The translations under genes were made by a program, and so were the position numbers. DNA of 64,000 nt, taken from NCBI GenBank assembly GCA_934589225.1, contig CAKTNS010000007.1, forward strand, positions 1 through 64,000, given 5' to 3'. The stretch is from an uncultured Oscillospiraceae bacterium (GTDB lineage: Bacteria; Bacillota; Clostridia; Oscillospirales; Oscillospiraceae). The stretch's first letter is position 1. Every line of letters begins with the position of its first letter. Below are positions 7,267-16,192 of the stretch, in pieces. The notes under the pieces were generated by a model. That model searched no databases, was not told the DNA's origin, and was given only the letters and a program-made list of their open reading frames with translations.

Positions 7267-7710
7267 ATGAGATACAACTATTTTATCGCAAAGAAAGTTT
7301 TTGAGAGAGACTGGGCTAAATTAGCCAAATCTTACGCTGAGGCCGGAATGAGCAGCGAGGCAATCCAGGAAATGTACAACTTTGATTGGGCTGAGTTCTG
7401 CCGAAACAGAGTTAATATTACACATTCTGCTGATTTTTCACTTGAAGAAAGAGAGGATATTATGGAACAAATTACCGTTAATTACGATATTTACGGTGGC
7501 CATTCTCGGTATTGGTGGCTGTCTGAGCTTTCAACCCCTTGCCTCACCATTGGAGCTAAATACCTGTCTGATGAAGACAAGGAGCTGCTCACGCTATATA
7601 TCTGCGAGGAGTACACTGTGCGAGAAATTGCAGAGCTTCAAAACAAGTCCAAATCGCAAATTTACAGAAAACTACGCCGCATTTTTTCTTTGTTTGAATC
7701 CGCTGTTTAG
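7267..7710 (+). CDS. Sigma-factor-like helix-turn-helix protein of the mobile element
   Basis: 147 residues from an ATG with AAGGAGAT 6 bases upstream. The C-terminal 45 residues (EDKELLTLYICEEYTVREIAE then KSKSQIYRKLRRIFSLF) form a sigma region 4-like HTH. The N-terminal 100 residues look like the poorly conserved first part of small sigma-like regulators found in Clostridia conjugative elements. Whether it recruits RNA polymerase or only binds DNA cannot be told. An upstream extension of the frame exists but runs through a terminator hairpin and has no ribosome site. Confidence 0.65.
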   Translation: MRYNYFIAKKVFERDWAKLAKSYAEAGMSSEAIQEMYNFDWAEFCRNRVNITHSADFSLEEREDIMEQITVNYDIYGGHSRYWWLSELSTPCLTIGAKYLSDEDKELLTLYICEEYTVREIAELQNKSKSQIYRKLRRIFSLFESAV

Positions 7711-7866
7711 ATAAATTATATAAATATGGAAGCAGATTTTCTGAAAATTCGCATTATAATTTGTACAATCATACAAAAGGCATTTTTCTCATCGAAAGAT
7801 GGGACAAACGTTAAATTCCATTGCCTAGTTATTGAAGGGACTTCTTCACAGACTCTTCTCTGCATC

Positions 7867-7894
7867 TTGAAAACTGAATACAAGATGATATAAG
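7867..7894 (+). promoter_or_regulatory. Promoter of a non-coding transcript
   Basis: TTGAAA (7867-7872), 16-base spacer, TATAAG (7889-7894). The predicted start near 7901 falls a few bases before the long stem described in the next entry. Confidence 0.6.
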
Positions 7895-7900
7895 CACAAA

Positions 7901-8330
7901 CACGCATCAAAAGGGAGCCGACCCGCCGCCACGACGAGGAATATCCGATGTTTATCACCCAGATGTTCCTATGAGCGATCTACGAGTCGAAAGGCCCCAG
8001 CTGGTATCTGGGGTATCCCCTTTTGATGTAGTGAAATGGAACTTGCTCACGCGCTCCCGAAGACTGGGGGGCAGCCCTGTAATATTCGCCAGCCAATGTG
8101 CAGCGGTATTCGCAGAGTTATGACGGCCTTACCAAAGGCGGCTTGTATCATACCCATCAACCGGGAGGCGTAGCAAATTGGTTGAACTTCAAAATAAATC
8201 TGTATCTGTGTTATGCCGCACAGTATGTGTATGTTAAACCATTTCAATCAAAGTGTGCGGCACATTAAAGCTAGATACCATGCGTTGGTTGGGAAACCAC
8301 CCAACGCATTCATGTAGTTTTAAGTAATAT
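7901..8330 (+). ncRNA. Putative structured RNA upstream of the triple-recombinase operon
   Basis: There is no plausible gene from 7711 to 8382 (over 650 bases). From 7905 an 11-base arm CATCAAAAGGG pairs perfectly with CCCTTTTGATG at 8018-8028, closing a domain of about 124 bases. Inside are CCCCAG/CTGGGG (7995-8013) and GGAATAT/ATGTTCC (with one G-U pair). Further hairpins follow, for example ATGCGTTGG/CCAACGCAT (about 8280-8309). A promoter sits directly upstream. It may be a trans-acting RNA, a leader regulating the recombinase operon, or a transfer/recombination site. No known RNA family was recognised. The right boundary is approximate. Confidence 0.5.
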
Positions 8331-8382
8331 TCGGTAAGTTTTTGGGTAAAATTTATATTGTAGAAACGGAGGAAAATTGAAA

Positions 8383-8616
8383 ATGATGCCTGCAAAAATA
8401 GATATGAGAACCGTTGACCGCACAAAGCTGCGGAGTTTGGACCAGGTAAAAATTGATACTTCCCTGCCATGTGAACAGCGAATCAAGAAATATGTTGAGC
8501 AGATTGGGAATCCGTATTGCTATCTGGACGGCGATGTAGTCGTTAGCCTTGGTTTTTCCGACACCGGCGTTTGTCTGAGAGATCAGCTGAAAGCACTTGC
8601 CAGCAACATTGGCTAA
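8383..8616 (+). CDS. DUF6870-type small protein preceding recombinase genes
   Basis: 77 residues from the ATG at 8383, with GGAGG 10 bases upstream (a TTG at 8377 is also possible). The pattern 'MRTVDRTKLRSLDQVKIDTSLP', then 'RIKKYVEQIGNPYCYLDGDVVV' and a short hydrophobic end, is a family of small proteins that repeatedly sits next to serine recombinases in Clostridia integrative elements. No function is known. It is the first gene of what looks like an operon with the small gene at 8627 and the three recombinases. Confidence 0.7.
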   Translation: MMPAKIDMRTVDRTKLRSLDQVKIDTSLPCEQRIKKYVEQIGNPYCYLDGDVVVSLGFSDTGVCLRDQLKALASNIG

Positions 8617-8626
8617 TTGGTCAAGC

Positions 8627-8740
8627 ATGGACATCAAGTCCGACATCGTTGACGACTTGCAAAAAATTCGAGATAATGTCCCCGGTTTCATCGAGTGGAA
8701 AATTACCATGGATGACTCCGTAGTAATTTCCTTTATATAG
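8627..8740 (+). CDS. Very small gene between DUF6870 and recombinase genes
   Basis: 37 codons from ATG at 8627 to TAG at 8738-8740 (MDIKSDIVDDLQKIRDNVP..., ending VVISFI). It fills the gap between the preceding stop and the next ribosome site. Codon choice and the amphipathic, acidic sequence look coding. Near in-frame TTG codons at 8609 and 8597 could extend it. No clear ribosome site, so translation may be coupled to the upstream gene. Function unknown. Confidence 0.45.
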   Translation: MDIKSDIVDDLQKIRDNVPGFIEWKITMDDSVVISFI

Positions 8741-8757
8741 AATAGGAGGTTTTTGTT

Positions 8758-10407
8758 ATGGGGTTATATGTAAACCAGCTTACCTCAGCCGGGGAAGATT
8801 CTTTTGACGCAATCGCCTACTATCGACTGTCCAAAGATGATGGAACAAACCATGAGTCAGACAGTATCGCTAACCAGCGTGTATTAATTCGGGAATATGT
8901 AAAGAGCCACCCGAACATCCGACTTGTGGATGAAGCTTTCGATGATGGCTACACCGGGACGAACTTTGACCGTCCCGGGTTCCAAAAAGTCATGGATGCT
9001 GTCAACGCCGGAAGAATCAACTGCGTTATCGTAAAAGACTTGTCTCGTCTTGGCCGTGAATATGTTGAGACTGGCAAATACCTTGAAATGGTTTTCCCGT
9101 CTATGGGCATCCGTTTCATTGCTATCAATGATGATGTGGACAGTGGAAACGCCAAATCCAGTGACGATATTCTGGTTCCGGTGAAAAACATCATGAACGA
9201 AACCTACTGCCGTGAGCTTTCTAAAAAGCTCAGGCGACAGTTCAAAGTTCAGAGGGCCAACGGAGAATACCTGGGTGCTTTTGCCTGCTATGGGTACAGG
9301 AAAAGCCCGGAAGACAAACACAAGCTCATTATTGACGAATACGCCGCTGAGATTGTCAAGGCCATTTTCACGTTCAAATTGAAAGGCTACAGCCCACAAT
9401 CCATAGCAGATTACCTGAATAGTGAAGCAGTTCTTCCCCCTGCAGAATATAAAAAAAGCCAAGGACTTAACTACAAATCCGGTCTGAAAGGCGCAGGTCA
9501 AGCCCTGTGGAAAGCGTTTACCATCCAGAATATTTTAACAAACCCTGTGTATACCGGCGTTCTGATTCAAGGAAAGCGTGGTACGCCAAATTATAAAGTC
9601 AAGCAAATGCGTGTGCGTGACGAAGACCAATGGAGTATTGTCAACGATAATCACGAAGCGATTATTGACGAATTTACTTTCAACACCGTTCAGAAGGTTC
9701 TCTCCAAGGATACCCGTGTTTCCGCAAAGGCCGATGCTGTTGACCCATTGTCCGGCCTAATGGTGTGTGCCGACTGTGGCCGATCCATGGTAAAAAGAAG
9801 CGTAACCAGAGGAAAGAAGAAATTCTACTATTATGTATGTCACACCAACAAAAAAGGAGCCGGATGCACTAGCCACAGCATTTCTGTCGAAACACTGGAA
9901 GCAACGGTCATGCGGGCTATCAAAAATCAGATTAACCTATTGGTCGAGATGAAGCAGCTGCTGGATGAAGTCAATCATGGTGAAATTCTCTCCGTAAAAT
10001 TAAAGCGTCTGGACTTGTTGATTGCAGAAAAAGATAAAGAAATCGACAAACAGAAAAGCTTCCGCCTAAAGCTGTATGAGGCACTTAGCGATGGACTGAT
10101 TGAGCGGGACGAATATGACCTAATGCGCACAAGAGCGACAGCTGCCATCGAAGCTGCAGAGACCGTCATTCAGAAATTGGAAGATGAGCGAACCGAAATC
10201 ATATCAAAAAGCACAACCAATCTTACTTGGTTGGAACAGTTTGCAAAATATCAATCTGTTGCAAAGCTCACCCGTGAGGTTGCCGCAGCATTCATTGACA
10301 AAATAACCGTTTTTGAAGATAAGACGGTGCATATCGACTTTAATTATCGAGATGAAATTGCTTCCTATCAGGAAATTCTAAAAAATATCAGCCAGGAGGT
10401 AGGCTAA
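8758..10407 (+). CDS. Large serine recombinase 1 of the first trio
   Basis: 549 residues. Resolvase-type catalytic domain at about 15-165 with the nucleophile serine in AYYRLSKDDG, followed by GYTGTNFDRPGF and IVKDLSRLGR. Then a recombinase domain (about 180-300), a zinc ribbon (CADCGRSM...YVCHTNKKGAGC) and a long coiled coil (about 410-490), the layout of TndX/TnpX-type large serine integrases. These enzymes join attP and attB without homology or high-energy cofactors and can excise the element again. Ribosome site AGGAGG. One base separates its stop from the region before the next ATG, so the genes are translationally linked. Confidence 0.93.
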   Translation: MGLYVNQLTSAGEDSFDAIAYYRLSKDDGTNHESDSIANQRVLIREYVKSHPNIRLVDEAFDDGYTGTNFDRPGFQKVMDAVNAGRINCVIVKDLSRLGREYVETGKYLEMVFPSMGIRFIAINDDVDSGNAKSSDDILVPVKNIMNETYCRELSKKLRRQFKVQRANGEYLGAFACYGYRKSPEDKHKLIIDEYAAEIVKAIFTFKLKGYSPQSIADYLNSEAVLPPAEYKKSQGLNYKSGLKGAGQALWKAFTIQNILTNPVYTGVLIQGKRGTPNYKVKQMRVRDEDQWSIVNDNHEAIIDEFTFNTVQKVLSKDTRVSAKADAVDPLSGLMVCADCGRSMVKRSVTRGKKKFYYYVCHTNKKGAGCTSHSISVETLEATVMRAIKNQINLLVEMKQLLDEVNHGEILSVKLKRLDLLIAEKDKEIDKQKSFRLKLYEALSDGLIERDEYDLMRTRATAAIEAAETVIQKLEDERTEIISKSTTNLTWLEQFAKYQSVAKLTREVAAAFIDKITVFEDKTVHIDFNYRDEIASYQEILKNISQEVG

Positions 10408-10408
10408 A

Positions 10409-12124
10409 ATGGCAAGAAAAAGCAGATTTGCTGCTGAAGCAAAAGAAGAAAAGAAGGCATCCCAGCTGCTGGCTGGAATTTATACAAGACTTTCCATTGA
10501 AGATGACGATGATGAAGAGCAAAATTCCATCGGCAACCAAAAGAAAATCGCCCTGGATTTTCTAAAAGACAAGGCGGACATTCTCGCTGCCGAGTATTAT
10601 GTTGATAATGGTTACACCGGAATGAACTTCAATCGGCCAGATTTCCAGCGTATGCTGAACGATCTCCGCTCCGGAAAAATCAACTGTGTTATCGTTAAGG
10701 ATATTTCTCGACTGGGCCGTCATTTTGTTATGACCAGTGAGTTCGTTGAAAAAATCTTTCCTATGCTGGGTGTCCGCCTTATCTGTATCAATGACGATTA
10801 TGACAGCTTCGACGAAAATTGTGACTCTGCAGCGTTGCTCATGCCCTTCAAAATGGTAATGAACGATTCTTATGTAAAGGACATCTCCAAAAAAATCCGA
10901 AGCAGCATTTCCGCTAAAATGAGCAGCGGCGAGTATCTTCCCTCCGCAAGCAGTATCCCCTATGGCTACATTAGAAATCCGGAACAGAATACTTTCGATG
11001 TAGACGAAGAAGCTGCTCCCATTGTACTTCGTATTTATGAAATGCGGGCAAATGGTATGGCACTGAACGCAATCGCCAAAACTCTGAACGAGGAAGGCAT
11101 CCCATGTCCCGGTAAGCTTCGCTACATCAGAGGTCTTACCAAAGCCGCTAAGTATGAAAATGCACTCTGGATTCATGGTACACTCCGCAAGATTTTAACC
11201 GACCAGGTATATATCGGGAATCGTGTTCATGGAAGAGTAAAGCGAGATAAGCTGGGCATGGAAAAACTTCGCCGCTCCGAAGAAGAGTGGCAGGTTATTG
11301 AAAATGCACACCCACCTATCGTTTCAAATGCGTTATATGAGAGCGTACAAACAGCAATGCAGGAAAGAGCCAGCCAGTGCAGATCTTTTCAAAAGCAGGA
11401 AGATCTTCAGCCTGAGCAAAGAGAGATTCTGCGTGAGATGGTGTATTGTGGCGATTGTGGAAGCATGATGCGCTCCTGCAAAGGTATAGGCCGAGCAAAC
11501 AAAGACGGTGAAAGGAACGTATTTCTCTACTACGACTGTGGAAGATTTATGGATAGCGGAAGGGCAACGTGTTCCACGCACTACATCCGACACGAAGAAA
11601 TCATGGACGCACTAAGAAACGCCTTGGATGCTCAAGTCCGTACAGCAATCGACTTTGAAGCCTTTGTAAAAGAGGTTCAGGCCATACCTAAGGTGGTATG
11701 TTATGAATCTTCTGTAAGAAACCAACTTTCAAGCATTCAATCCAAGCGCAGAAACATGGAAGTGCGTATTGAACAATTACTTGTCGATTTGACGGATGGA
11801 TTGATTGACCGTCAGGAATACATCTACGCCAAGCAGCACTACAGCAAAGAATGTACGCAGCTTCTGGAAGAAGAAAACAAGCTATTTGCTTCCTCAAAAT
11901 GTTTGGAAAGCATTGTTGCCAAATCCCACAAATGGATTCAATTTCTCAAGGAATATCAAAGTTTTCCTGAGATTAACAGGACGGTAATTGATTTCCTCGT
12001 CAAGCGAATAAACATTTTTGCGGGCAAGCGCATCGAACTGATTTTGAATTATGAGGACCCTTTCAGGTTGGTATCAGAGTATTTAGAGCATATCCCGGAG
12101 GTGACGGAAAATGCGCAGCGATAG
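10409..12124 (+). CDS. Large serine recombinase 2 of the first trio
   Basis: 571 residues. Catalytic domain with Ser in GIYTRLSIEDDDD (about 30), GYTGMNFNRPDFQ and VKDISRLGRHF. Recombinase domain, then a zinc ribbon (CGDCGSMM...YYDCGRFMDSGRATC) and a coiled coil near 430-500. All parts needed for a working enzyme appear present. It shares layout, not close sequence, with its neighbours, so the trio is an old set of paralogues. GGAGG 9 bases before the ATG. Its last 14 bases overlap the third gene. Confidence 0.93.
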   Translation: MARKSRFAAEAKEEKKASQLLAGIYTRLSIEDDDDEEQNSIGNQKKIALDFLKDKADILAAEYYVDNGYTGMNFNRPDFQRMLNDLRSGKINCVIVKDISRLGRHFVMTSEFVEKIFPMLGVRLICINDDYDSFDENCDSAALLMPFKMVMNDSYVKDISKKIRSSISAKMSSGEYLPSASSIPYGYIRNPEQNTFDVDEEAAPIVLRIYEMRANGMALNAIAKTLNEEGIPCPGKLRYIRGLTKAAKYENALWIHGTLRKILTDQVYIGNRVHGRVKRDKLGMEKLRRSEEEWQVIENAHPPIVSNALYESVQTAMQERASQCRSFQKQEDLQPEQREILREMVYCGDCGSMMRSCKGIGRANKDGERNVFLYYDCGRFMDSGRATCSTHYIRHEEIMDALRNALDAQVRTAIDFEAFVKEVQAIPKVVCYESSVRNQLSSIQSKRRNMEVRIEQLLVDLTDGLIDRQEYIYAKQHYSKECTQLLEEENKLFASSKCLESIVAKSHKWIQFLKEYQSFPEINRTVIDFLVKRINIFAGKRIELILNYEDPFRLVSEYLEHIPEVTENAQR

Positions 12125-13700
12125 AATTAACGCATACTATCTTCGATTATCTTTGGAAGATGGTGATGTCGCCGATGGCAGCATGGAAGAAAGCTACTCC
12201 ATCAGCTCCCAGCGATTATGTGTAAAGCAGTTTCTCACTGCCCACAGCGATTTAGGAACAACTTTTCAAGAGTTTATCGATGACGGATATTCCGGCACAA
12301 ACATGGAACGGCCCAGCATCCAGCGGCTGCTTAAACTGGTCGAGCAAGGTTTGGTCAAGACAATTATCGTCCGTGACCTTTCTCGTTTTGCCAGGAACTA
12401 CCTGGAAGCCGGTCATTATCTGGAGTTCATTTTCCCCGCATATGGGGTCCGCTTTATTTCCATCAATGACCATTATGACAGCAACGATTATGGCGAAAAT
12501 CCAGCTGGGCTTGATTTGGCAATCCGTAATCTCATAAACGAGATGTACAGCAAAGACATCTCCCGTAAAATCAAAAGTGCTGTTGATTTGAAAAAAAGAC
12601 AAGGTGAATTTGTCTACGGTACAGCTCCCTACGGATATAAAAAAGGGCCAGTTAAAAATACAATCATCGTTGACGATGAGGCAGCAATCACTGTAAAACG
12701 TATTTTCAAGCTTGCCTCTGAAGGCAAAACAGTCACCGAAATTGCCCTTACACTGAATAAAGACCATGTACCTACTCCCTCGCAGCACTTGGCGCAATAC
12801 CGAAGTGCCAAATACAAGGTCTACACAGACTGGACTTGGGACTCTGTAAAAAACATCTTAGAAAATCGAATCTATACCGGCGATACAGAAGCATTCAAAT
12901 CCCACGTTGTAAAAATCGGCAGTGATCGCACAAAGCAGATTCCTCGTGAATTGCGTGAAATTATCCCCGGAACACATGAAAGCATCATATCCAGGGAGCT
13001 TTATTTCCTTGCCTTGCAAACCATCAAATCAAAATGCAAGAAAAAAGGTGTTTCCCAGCATAATCCTCTAACTTCCAGATTGATCTGTGGGTGTTGTGGA
13101 AATACTCTTAGTAAGGGAAAAGCAGCAAACAAAAGCTGGCTCTGTTCTAAGGCTCGCTACAACGATGCCCTGGAATGTAAACGTGTCCGTGCTGATGAAG
13201 CTCAAATAAAAGGCATTCTTCTTCGTGCGATTCAGCAACAATGCGCTTTAACTGATACCTCACAGCAAGAACAGCGGGCACTTCGTAAAGCCACAAAGTC
13301 TGAGCAAGCAGTTGTTTCCGACGAAATCAAAAGCTTGCAGCGGAAACATAGCCAATTGCAGAATACCAAGCGGGAATTGCTTGAAGCTGTGATGGAAGAT
13401 AGAATTTCAAGGCAGGACTATATTCAAAAGAAACAAGTCCTGTTAGCGGACGAAGAGAACACTGCATCCAAGCTTGCTGTATTACAGCAGCGGCTTCAAA
13501 AACTGTATGCTACTGCGGAACAAACAGAACAAGCTCAGGAAACAGCAAAAGAAATTAGCCAATACAGCCAAATCTCCGAACTTACTCCGGAAGTGATGAG
13601 AGCCTTGGTAAAGCGTGTAATTATCTACCCAGACAACAGCATCCGAATCGAATGGAACTTCTCCAGCAATTTGATTCCTTTCGCCAATACGGCGAATTGA
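12111..13700 (+). CDS. Large serine recombinase 3 of the first trio, next to the attachment site
   Basis: 529 residues. Ser in [12 protein letters not shown] (about 13), [25 protein letters not shown]; recombinase domain; zinc ribbon ([12 protein letters not shown]...[14 protein letters not shown]); coiled coil about 400-480. Ribosome site GGAGGTGA lies inside the end of the previous gene. Its stop codon is only 13 bases from the 29-base sequence that borders the spoIVB fragment. The recombinase-beside-att layout is normal for such elements and marks this as the right end of the element. Whether all three proteins are needed, as in other multi-recombinase elements, cannot be read from sequence. 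Confidence 0.93.
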   Translation: MRSDRINAYYLRLSLEDGDVADGSMEESYSISSQRLCVKQFLTAHSDLGTTFQEFIDDGYSGTNMERPSIQRLLKLVEQGLVKTIIVRDLSRFARNYLEAGHYLEFIFPAYGVRFISINDHYDSNDYGENPAGLDLAIRNLINEMYSKDISRKIKSAVDLKKRQGEFVYGTAPYGYKKGPVKNTIIVDDEAAITVKRIFKLASEGKTVTEIALTLNKDHVPTPSQHLAQYRSAKYKVYTDWTWDSVKNILENRIYTGDTEAFKSHVVKIGSDRTKQIPRELREIIPGTHESIISRELYFLALQTIKSKCKKKGVSQHNPLTSRLICGCCGNTLSKGKAANKSWLCSKARYNDALECKRVRADEAQIKGILLRAIQQQCALTDTSQQEQRALRKATKSEQAVVSDEIKSLQRKHSQLQNTKRELLEAVMEDRISRQDYIQKKQVLLADEENTASKLAVLQQRLQKLYATAEQTEQAQETAKEISQYSQISELTPEVMRALVKRVIIYPDNSIRIEWNFSSNLIPFANTAN

Positions 13701-13710
13701 ACCTAAAAAA

Positions 13711-13739
13711 TGTTGTCCATACTGCCAATCACTCGTGTC
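13711..13739 (+). repeat. Attachment-site arm, copy 1 (right end of the first element)
   Basis: 29 bases beginning TGTTGTCCATA and ending CACTCGTGTC. They agree at 27 of 29 positions with 16164-16192 in the same orientation. Both copies run directly into spoIVB coding sequence, the crossover being within or beside the final GTGTC. Confidence 0.8.
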
Positions 13740-13857
13740 AGGTTCGCCAATCTTGCAGGACGGCAAGCTGATTGGAGCGGTCACCCATGTTTTGGTAAAT
13801 GATCCAACTTGCGGGTATGGGATTTTTATTGAGAATATGCTGGAGGCGGCGAGATAA
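13738..13857 (+). pseudogene. spoIVB: spoIVB 3' fragment, copy 1 (imported, AT-richer)
   Basis: 39 codons plus stop read [21 protein letters not shown], then [18 protein letters not shown]. This is the C-terminal end of the SpoIVB serine peptidase (family S55), whose signature GMSGSP contains the catalytic serine. SpoIVB is exported from the forespore and triggers pro-sigma-K processing. Everything before the catalytic serine codon is missing here. Compared with the copy at 16191 the protein is nearly the same, but many third bases differ and are A/T, so this copy was probably carried in by the segment to its right. A hairpin terminator follows. Confidence 0.85.
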
Positions 13858-13861
13858 AAGG

Positions 13862-13897
13862 CAGCTCTCCCGGAAAGGTTTTCCGGGAGAGCTAGTT
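13862..13897 (+). terminator. Terminator-like hairpin after spoIVB fragment 1
   Basis: GCTCTCCCGGAAA pairs with TTCCGGGAGAGC around a short loop directly after the stop codon. No T run follows, so strength is uncertain; it may also serve the converging gene. Confidence 0.5.
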
Positions 13898-13914
13898 CGA
13901 TAAACCGGAATTTG

Positions 13915-14949
13915 TTACGCTGTTGCACTTTCCAGCAAAGTGAGCATTTTGTTATCGCAATCAATTTCGTATCGCAGACCCAACGGAAAAACACCAATAG
14001 GATACGCATGTCCCACATTAACATTGTACAGGATTGGGAGGTCTGGCAAATTTGCCTCAAATCCAACAACCTGCTTGTATACATCCTTATACTTCTCCAG
14101 TTTTTCTTCCACAGCAGGCTTGCCAACAATAATTCCGTTGATGGCATGCAGTATGCCTTGGGCATGCAAATTCCGCAAAAACCAAGATAGAACCATTTCA
14201 TGCATATCAACTTCGCTTGTTTCAATCAGCAAAATCTTGCCTTTCCACTGGTCTAATGTGGGCCACAAAGAAGTTCCGAGCAACTCTGGGAATACATCGA
14301 TACACCCGCCCAGCAGCTCACCAGTTACTTTTCCGCTACCTTGTATAACCTCATAGCCTGTATTAGGGTAACGAGGGGTAGCCTGGTTCATATTATCTTC
14401 TTTCCACCAAACCTTGTCCTTTTCATAGCTGCAAAAATCGCTGCAAGGAATCGGCAGGGTGTCCTGGGGAGCAAACAATGTCTTTTCCATGGCCTGTTTG
14501 GTGTATTCGTTGATAGCAACATATTCTGCGAGATTATTCATCACAGACAGGCCGTAATAGGATACAAGTCCCGCCTTGTGCATCATAAAATGGTTTGTTG
14601 TGGAATCCGAAAAGCCAGTAAATATCTTGGGGTTATTCCGCAAAACATCGAAGTCTATGTAGGGCAGAAGTCTTATTGTATCATCGCCGCCAATGGCATT
14701 AAATACGGCTTTGATTTCTGAATCCCTAAAGGCATCCATCAAATCCTGCGCCCTTGCTTCTGGGTGCCGATACAGATAGTCATTCCCTTTTAATGCGTTA
14801 GGCATAGCTACAACTTCTAATCCGTATTCTTCCAAACGTTTCTTGGCAAGTTCGTATTTATGAATAAACATCTTCTCGCCAATCATTCCTCGTGACAAGG
14901 AAACGATTGCAACTTTATCACCTTTATACAATCTTTTAGGCTTAATCAT
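13915..14949 (-). CDS. S66 family LD-carboxypeptidase / MccF-like self-immunity peptidase
   Basis: 344 residues from an ATG with AGAGGTAG 5 bases upstream. The N-terminal domain begins KGDKVAIVSLSRG; the serine nucleophile lies in the motif FTGFSDSTTNHF (about residue 115). The C-terminal domain carries the Glu and His expected for the Ser-Glu-His triad (LIETSEVDMHE; NVNVGHAYPIGVFPLG). S66 enzymes either trim murein tetrapeptides in the cytoplasm or, as MccF, cleave toxic aminoacyl-nucleotide antibiotics; the 'SEVDMHE' and long form resemble the MccF-like branch. It is cargo inside the spoIVB-bounded segment, so a resistance role is plausible but inferred. Confidence 0.85.
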   Translation of the reverse strand: MIKPKRLYKGDKVAIVSLSRGMIGEKMFIHKYELAKKRLEEYGLEVVAMPNALKGNDYLYRHPEARAQDLMDAFRDSEIKAVFNAIGGDDTIRLLPYIDFDVLRNNPKIFTGFSDSTTNHFMMHKAGLVSYYGLSVMNNLAEYVAINEYTKQAMEKTLFAPQDTLPIPCSDFCSYEKDKVWWKEDNMNQATPRYPNTGYEVIQGSGKVTGELLGGCIDVFPELLGTSLWPTLDQWKGKILLIETSEVDMHEMVLSWFLRNLHAQGILHAINGIIVGKPAVEEKLEKYKDVYKQVVGFEANLPDLPILYNVNVGHAYPIGVFPLGLRYEIDCDNKMLTLLESATA

Positions 14950-15031
14950 AATTCTACCTCTTTGTTCTCTTAAACATCTCGTCAAATTCCGATTTATGAA
15001 TGCATGGACAGCAAATGTCATCCCCGTGAAA

Positions 15032-16063
15032 TTATTCCCTTTGGATTCGTTTTTCAATGTCTTCAATTGATGGCAGCTGCCGTTGCAGTTCTTCCGGTAA
15101 ACTACTGGTTACTTTATACGCACTGACACCCATAGGCTTGGACATATCCTTGAGCGCATATTCCGCTACCAAATCATTTTTGCTCTTACACAGCAGCAAA
15201 CCAATAGAAGGATGATCGTTCTCCTTTTTCAGGATCCCATCTACCGCCGAAAGGTAGAAATTCAGCTGTCCTGCGTATTCCGGCTTGAATTCACCGGTTT
15301 TCAGTTCGATCACCACATAGCAGCGAAGATTCAGATTGTAAAACAGCAGATCAATGTAAAAATCATCTCCGCCCACATTCAGGTGATATTGATTTCCAAG
15401 GAAGGCGAATCCTGTTCCCAATTCCAACAGTAGCTTTGTAACATCTTTCACAAGCGCCTGTTCTATATCCCGCTCCATCATATCTTCTTTAAACGGGATA
15501 AAGTCAAACACATAGGGGTCCTTCATTGTCTGTGCGGCAAGCTCACTTTGCGGGGAGGGTAAGCGTTCTTCAAAATTTGCTATTTTCTTAGCCAGCGCTT
15601 GGCGTTGATAGAGCCCTATCTCAATTTGGTGTACCAAAACATTGCGTGACCACCCGTTCCCAGCTGCTTGATCGGCATACCAAATGTGCTCCTCCGCTGT
15701 CCTCACCTTATCCATCAATGCAATGTGATGATACCACGTTATTTGTGCAAGCGCCGCTTGCACAATTTCAAAGTTCGGAAAACGGAGCGCAAACTTCGCC
15801 ATATATTTGAGATTTCGCACCGAATACCCTTTTGCTTCCGGGAATGCCAGCCTAATGTCTGTAGCAAGGTTCTCAATAAATTTATTTCCCCAGGTTTTAT
15901 GCTCGTTGATGGCTGACCCAATATCGTAGTACAGGCATATCAGTTCCCTGTTGACATTCAGCGCTGCCCTATATTGCGCACTTTGGATTTCCTGCTTGAT
16001 ACTCTGTACCAAATCCAAGTACTCACCACTGTTCATCAGCATTTGCAAATCCTCCATTCTCAT
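15032..16063 (-). CDS. DUF1016 / YhcG-like PDDEXK nuclease-domain protein
   Basis: 343 residues from ATG at 16063 (AAGGTG upstream). The N-terminal half is the DUF1016 helical domain (ALNVNRELICLYYDIGSAINE; GYSVRNLKYMAKFA). The C-terminal half is a PDDEXK-type nuclease fold with the usual Asp and E-x-K (DDFYIDLLFYNLNLRCYVVIELK). Members are common in genomic islands and near restriction systems; their substrate is not established. Together with the S66 gene it makes up the only cargo between the two spoIVB fragments. The segment encodes no recombinase of its own, so it would need one supplied in trans. Confidence 0.88.
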   Translation of the reverse strand: MRMEDLQMLMNSGEYLDLVQSIKQEIQSAQYRAALNVNRELICLYYDIGSAINEHKTWGNKFIENLATDIRLAFPEAKGYSVRNLKYMAKFALRFPNFEIVQAALAQITWYHHIALMDKVRTAEEHIWYADQAAGNGWSRNVLVHQIEIGLYQRQALAKKIANFEERLPSPQSELAAQTMKDPYVFDFIPFKEDMMERDIEQALVKDVTKLLLELGTGFAFLGNQYHLNVGGDDFYIDLLFYNLNLRCYVVIELKTGEFKPEYAGQLNFYLSAVDGILKKENDHPSIGLLLCKSKNDLVAEYALKDMSKPMGVSAYKVTSSLPEELQRQLPSIEDIEKRIQRE

Positions 16064-16163
16064 GAAACGAAACACACCTTTTTCTTTGGATATTTTACCA
16101 TACAGCGCAAAATAAAGCAATCGGCTTTCAACAGTACAAATGAAAAGGCATTACAAACTATTG

Positions 16164-16192
16164 TGTTGTCCATAATGACAATCACTCGTGTC
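16164..16192 (+). repeat. Attachment-site arm, copy 2 (right end of the inner segment)
   Basis: 29 bases, 27 identical to 13711-13739, in direct orientation and again abutting the spoIVB serine codon. With copy 1 it delimits a 2.45-kb segment that could be excised or mobilised by the neighbouring recombinases. Confidence 0.8.

Noticed and set aside
7711..8376. Group II intron or known ornate large RNA (for example ROOL, GOLLD, HEARO)
   Set aside because: No domain V-like hairpin or reverse transcriptase gene was found, and no family motif could be recognised with confidence; left as an unassigned structured RNA.
13482..14225. Minus-strand frame across the att site and spoIVB fragment
   Set aside because: It is antisense to recombinase 3 and the spoIVB tail; its resemblance to a frame at 16151-16333 only reflects the repeated spoIVB sequence.
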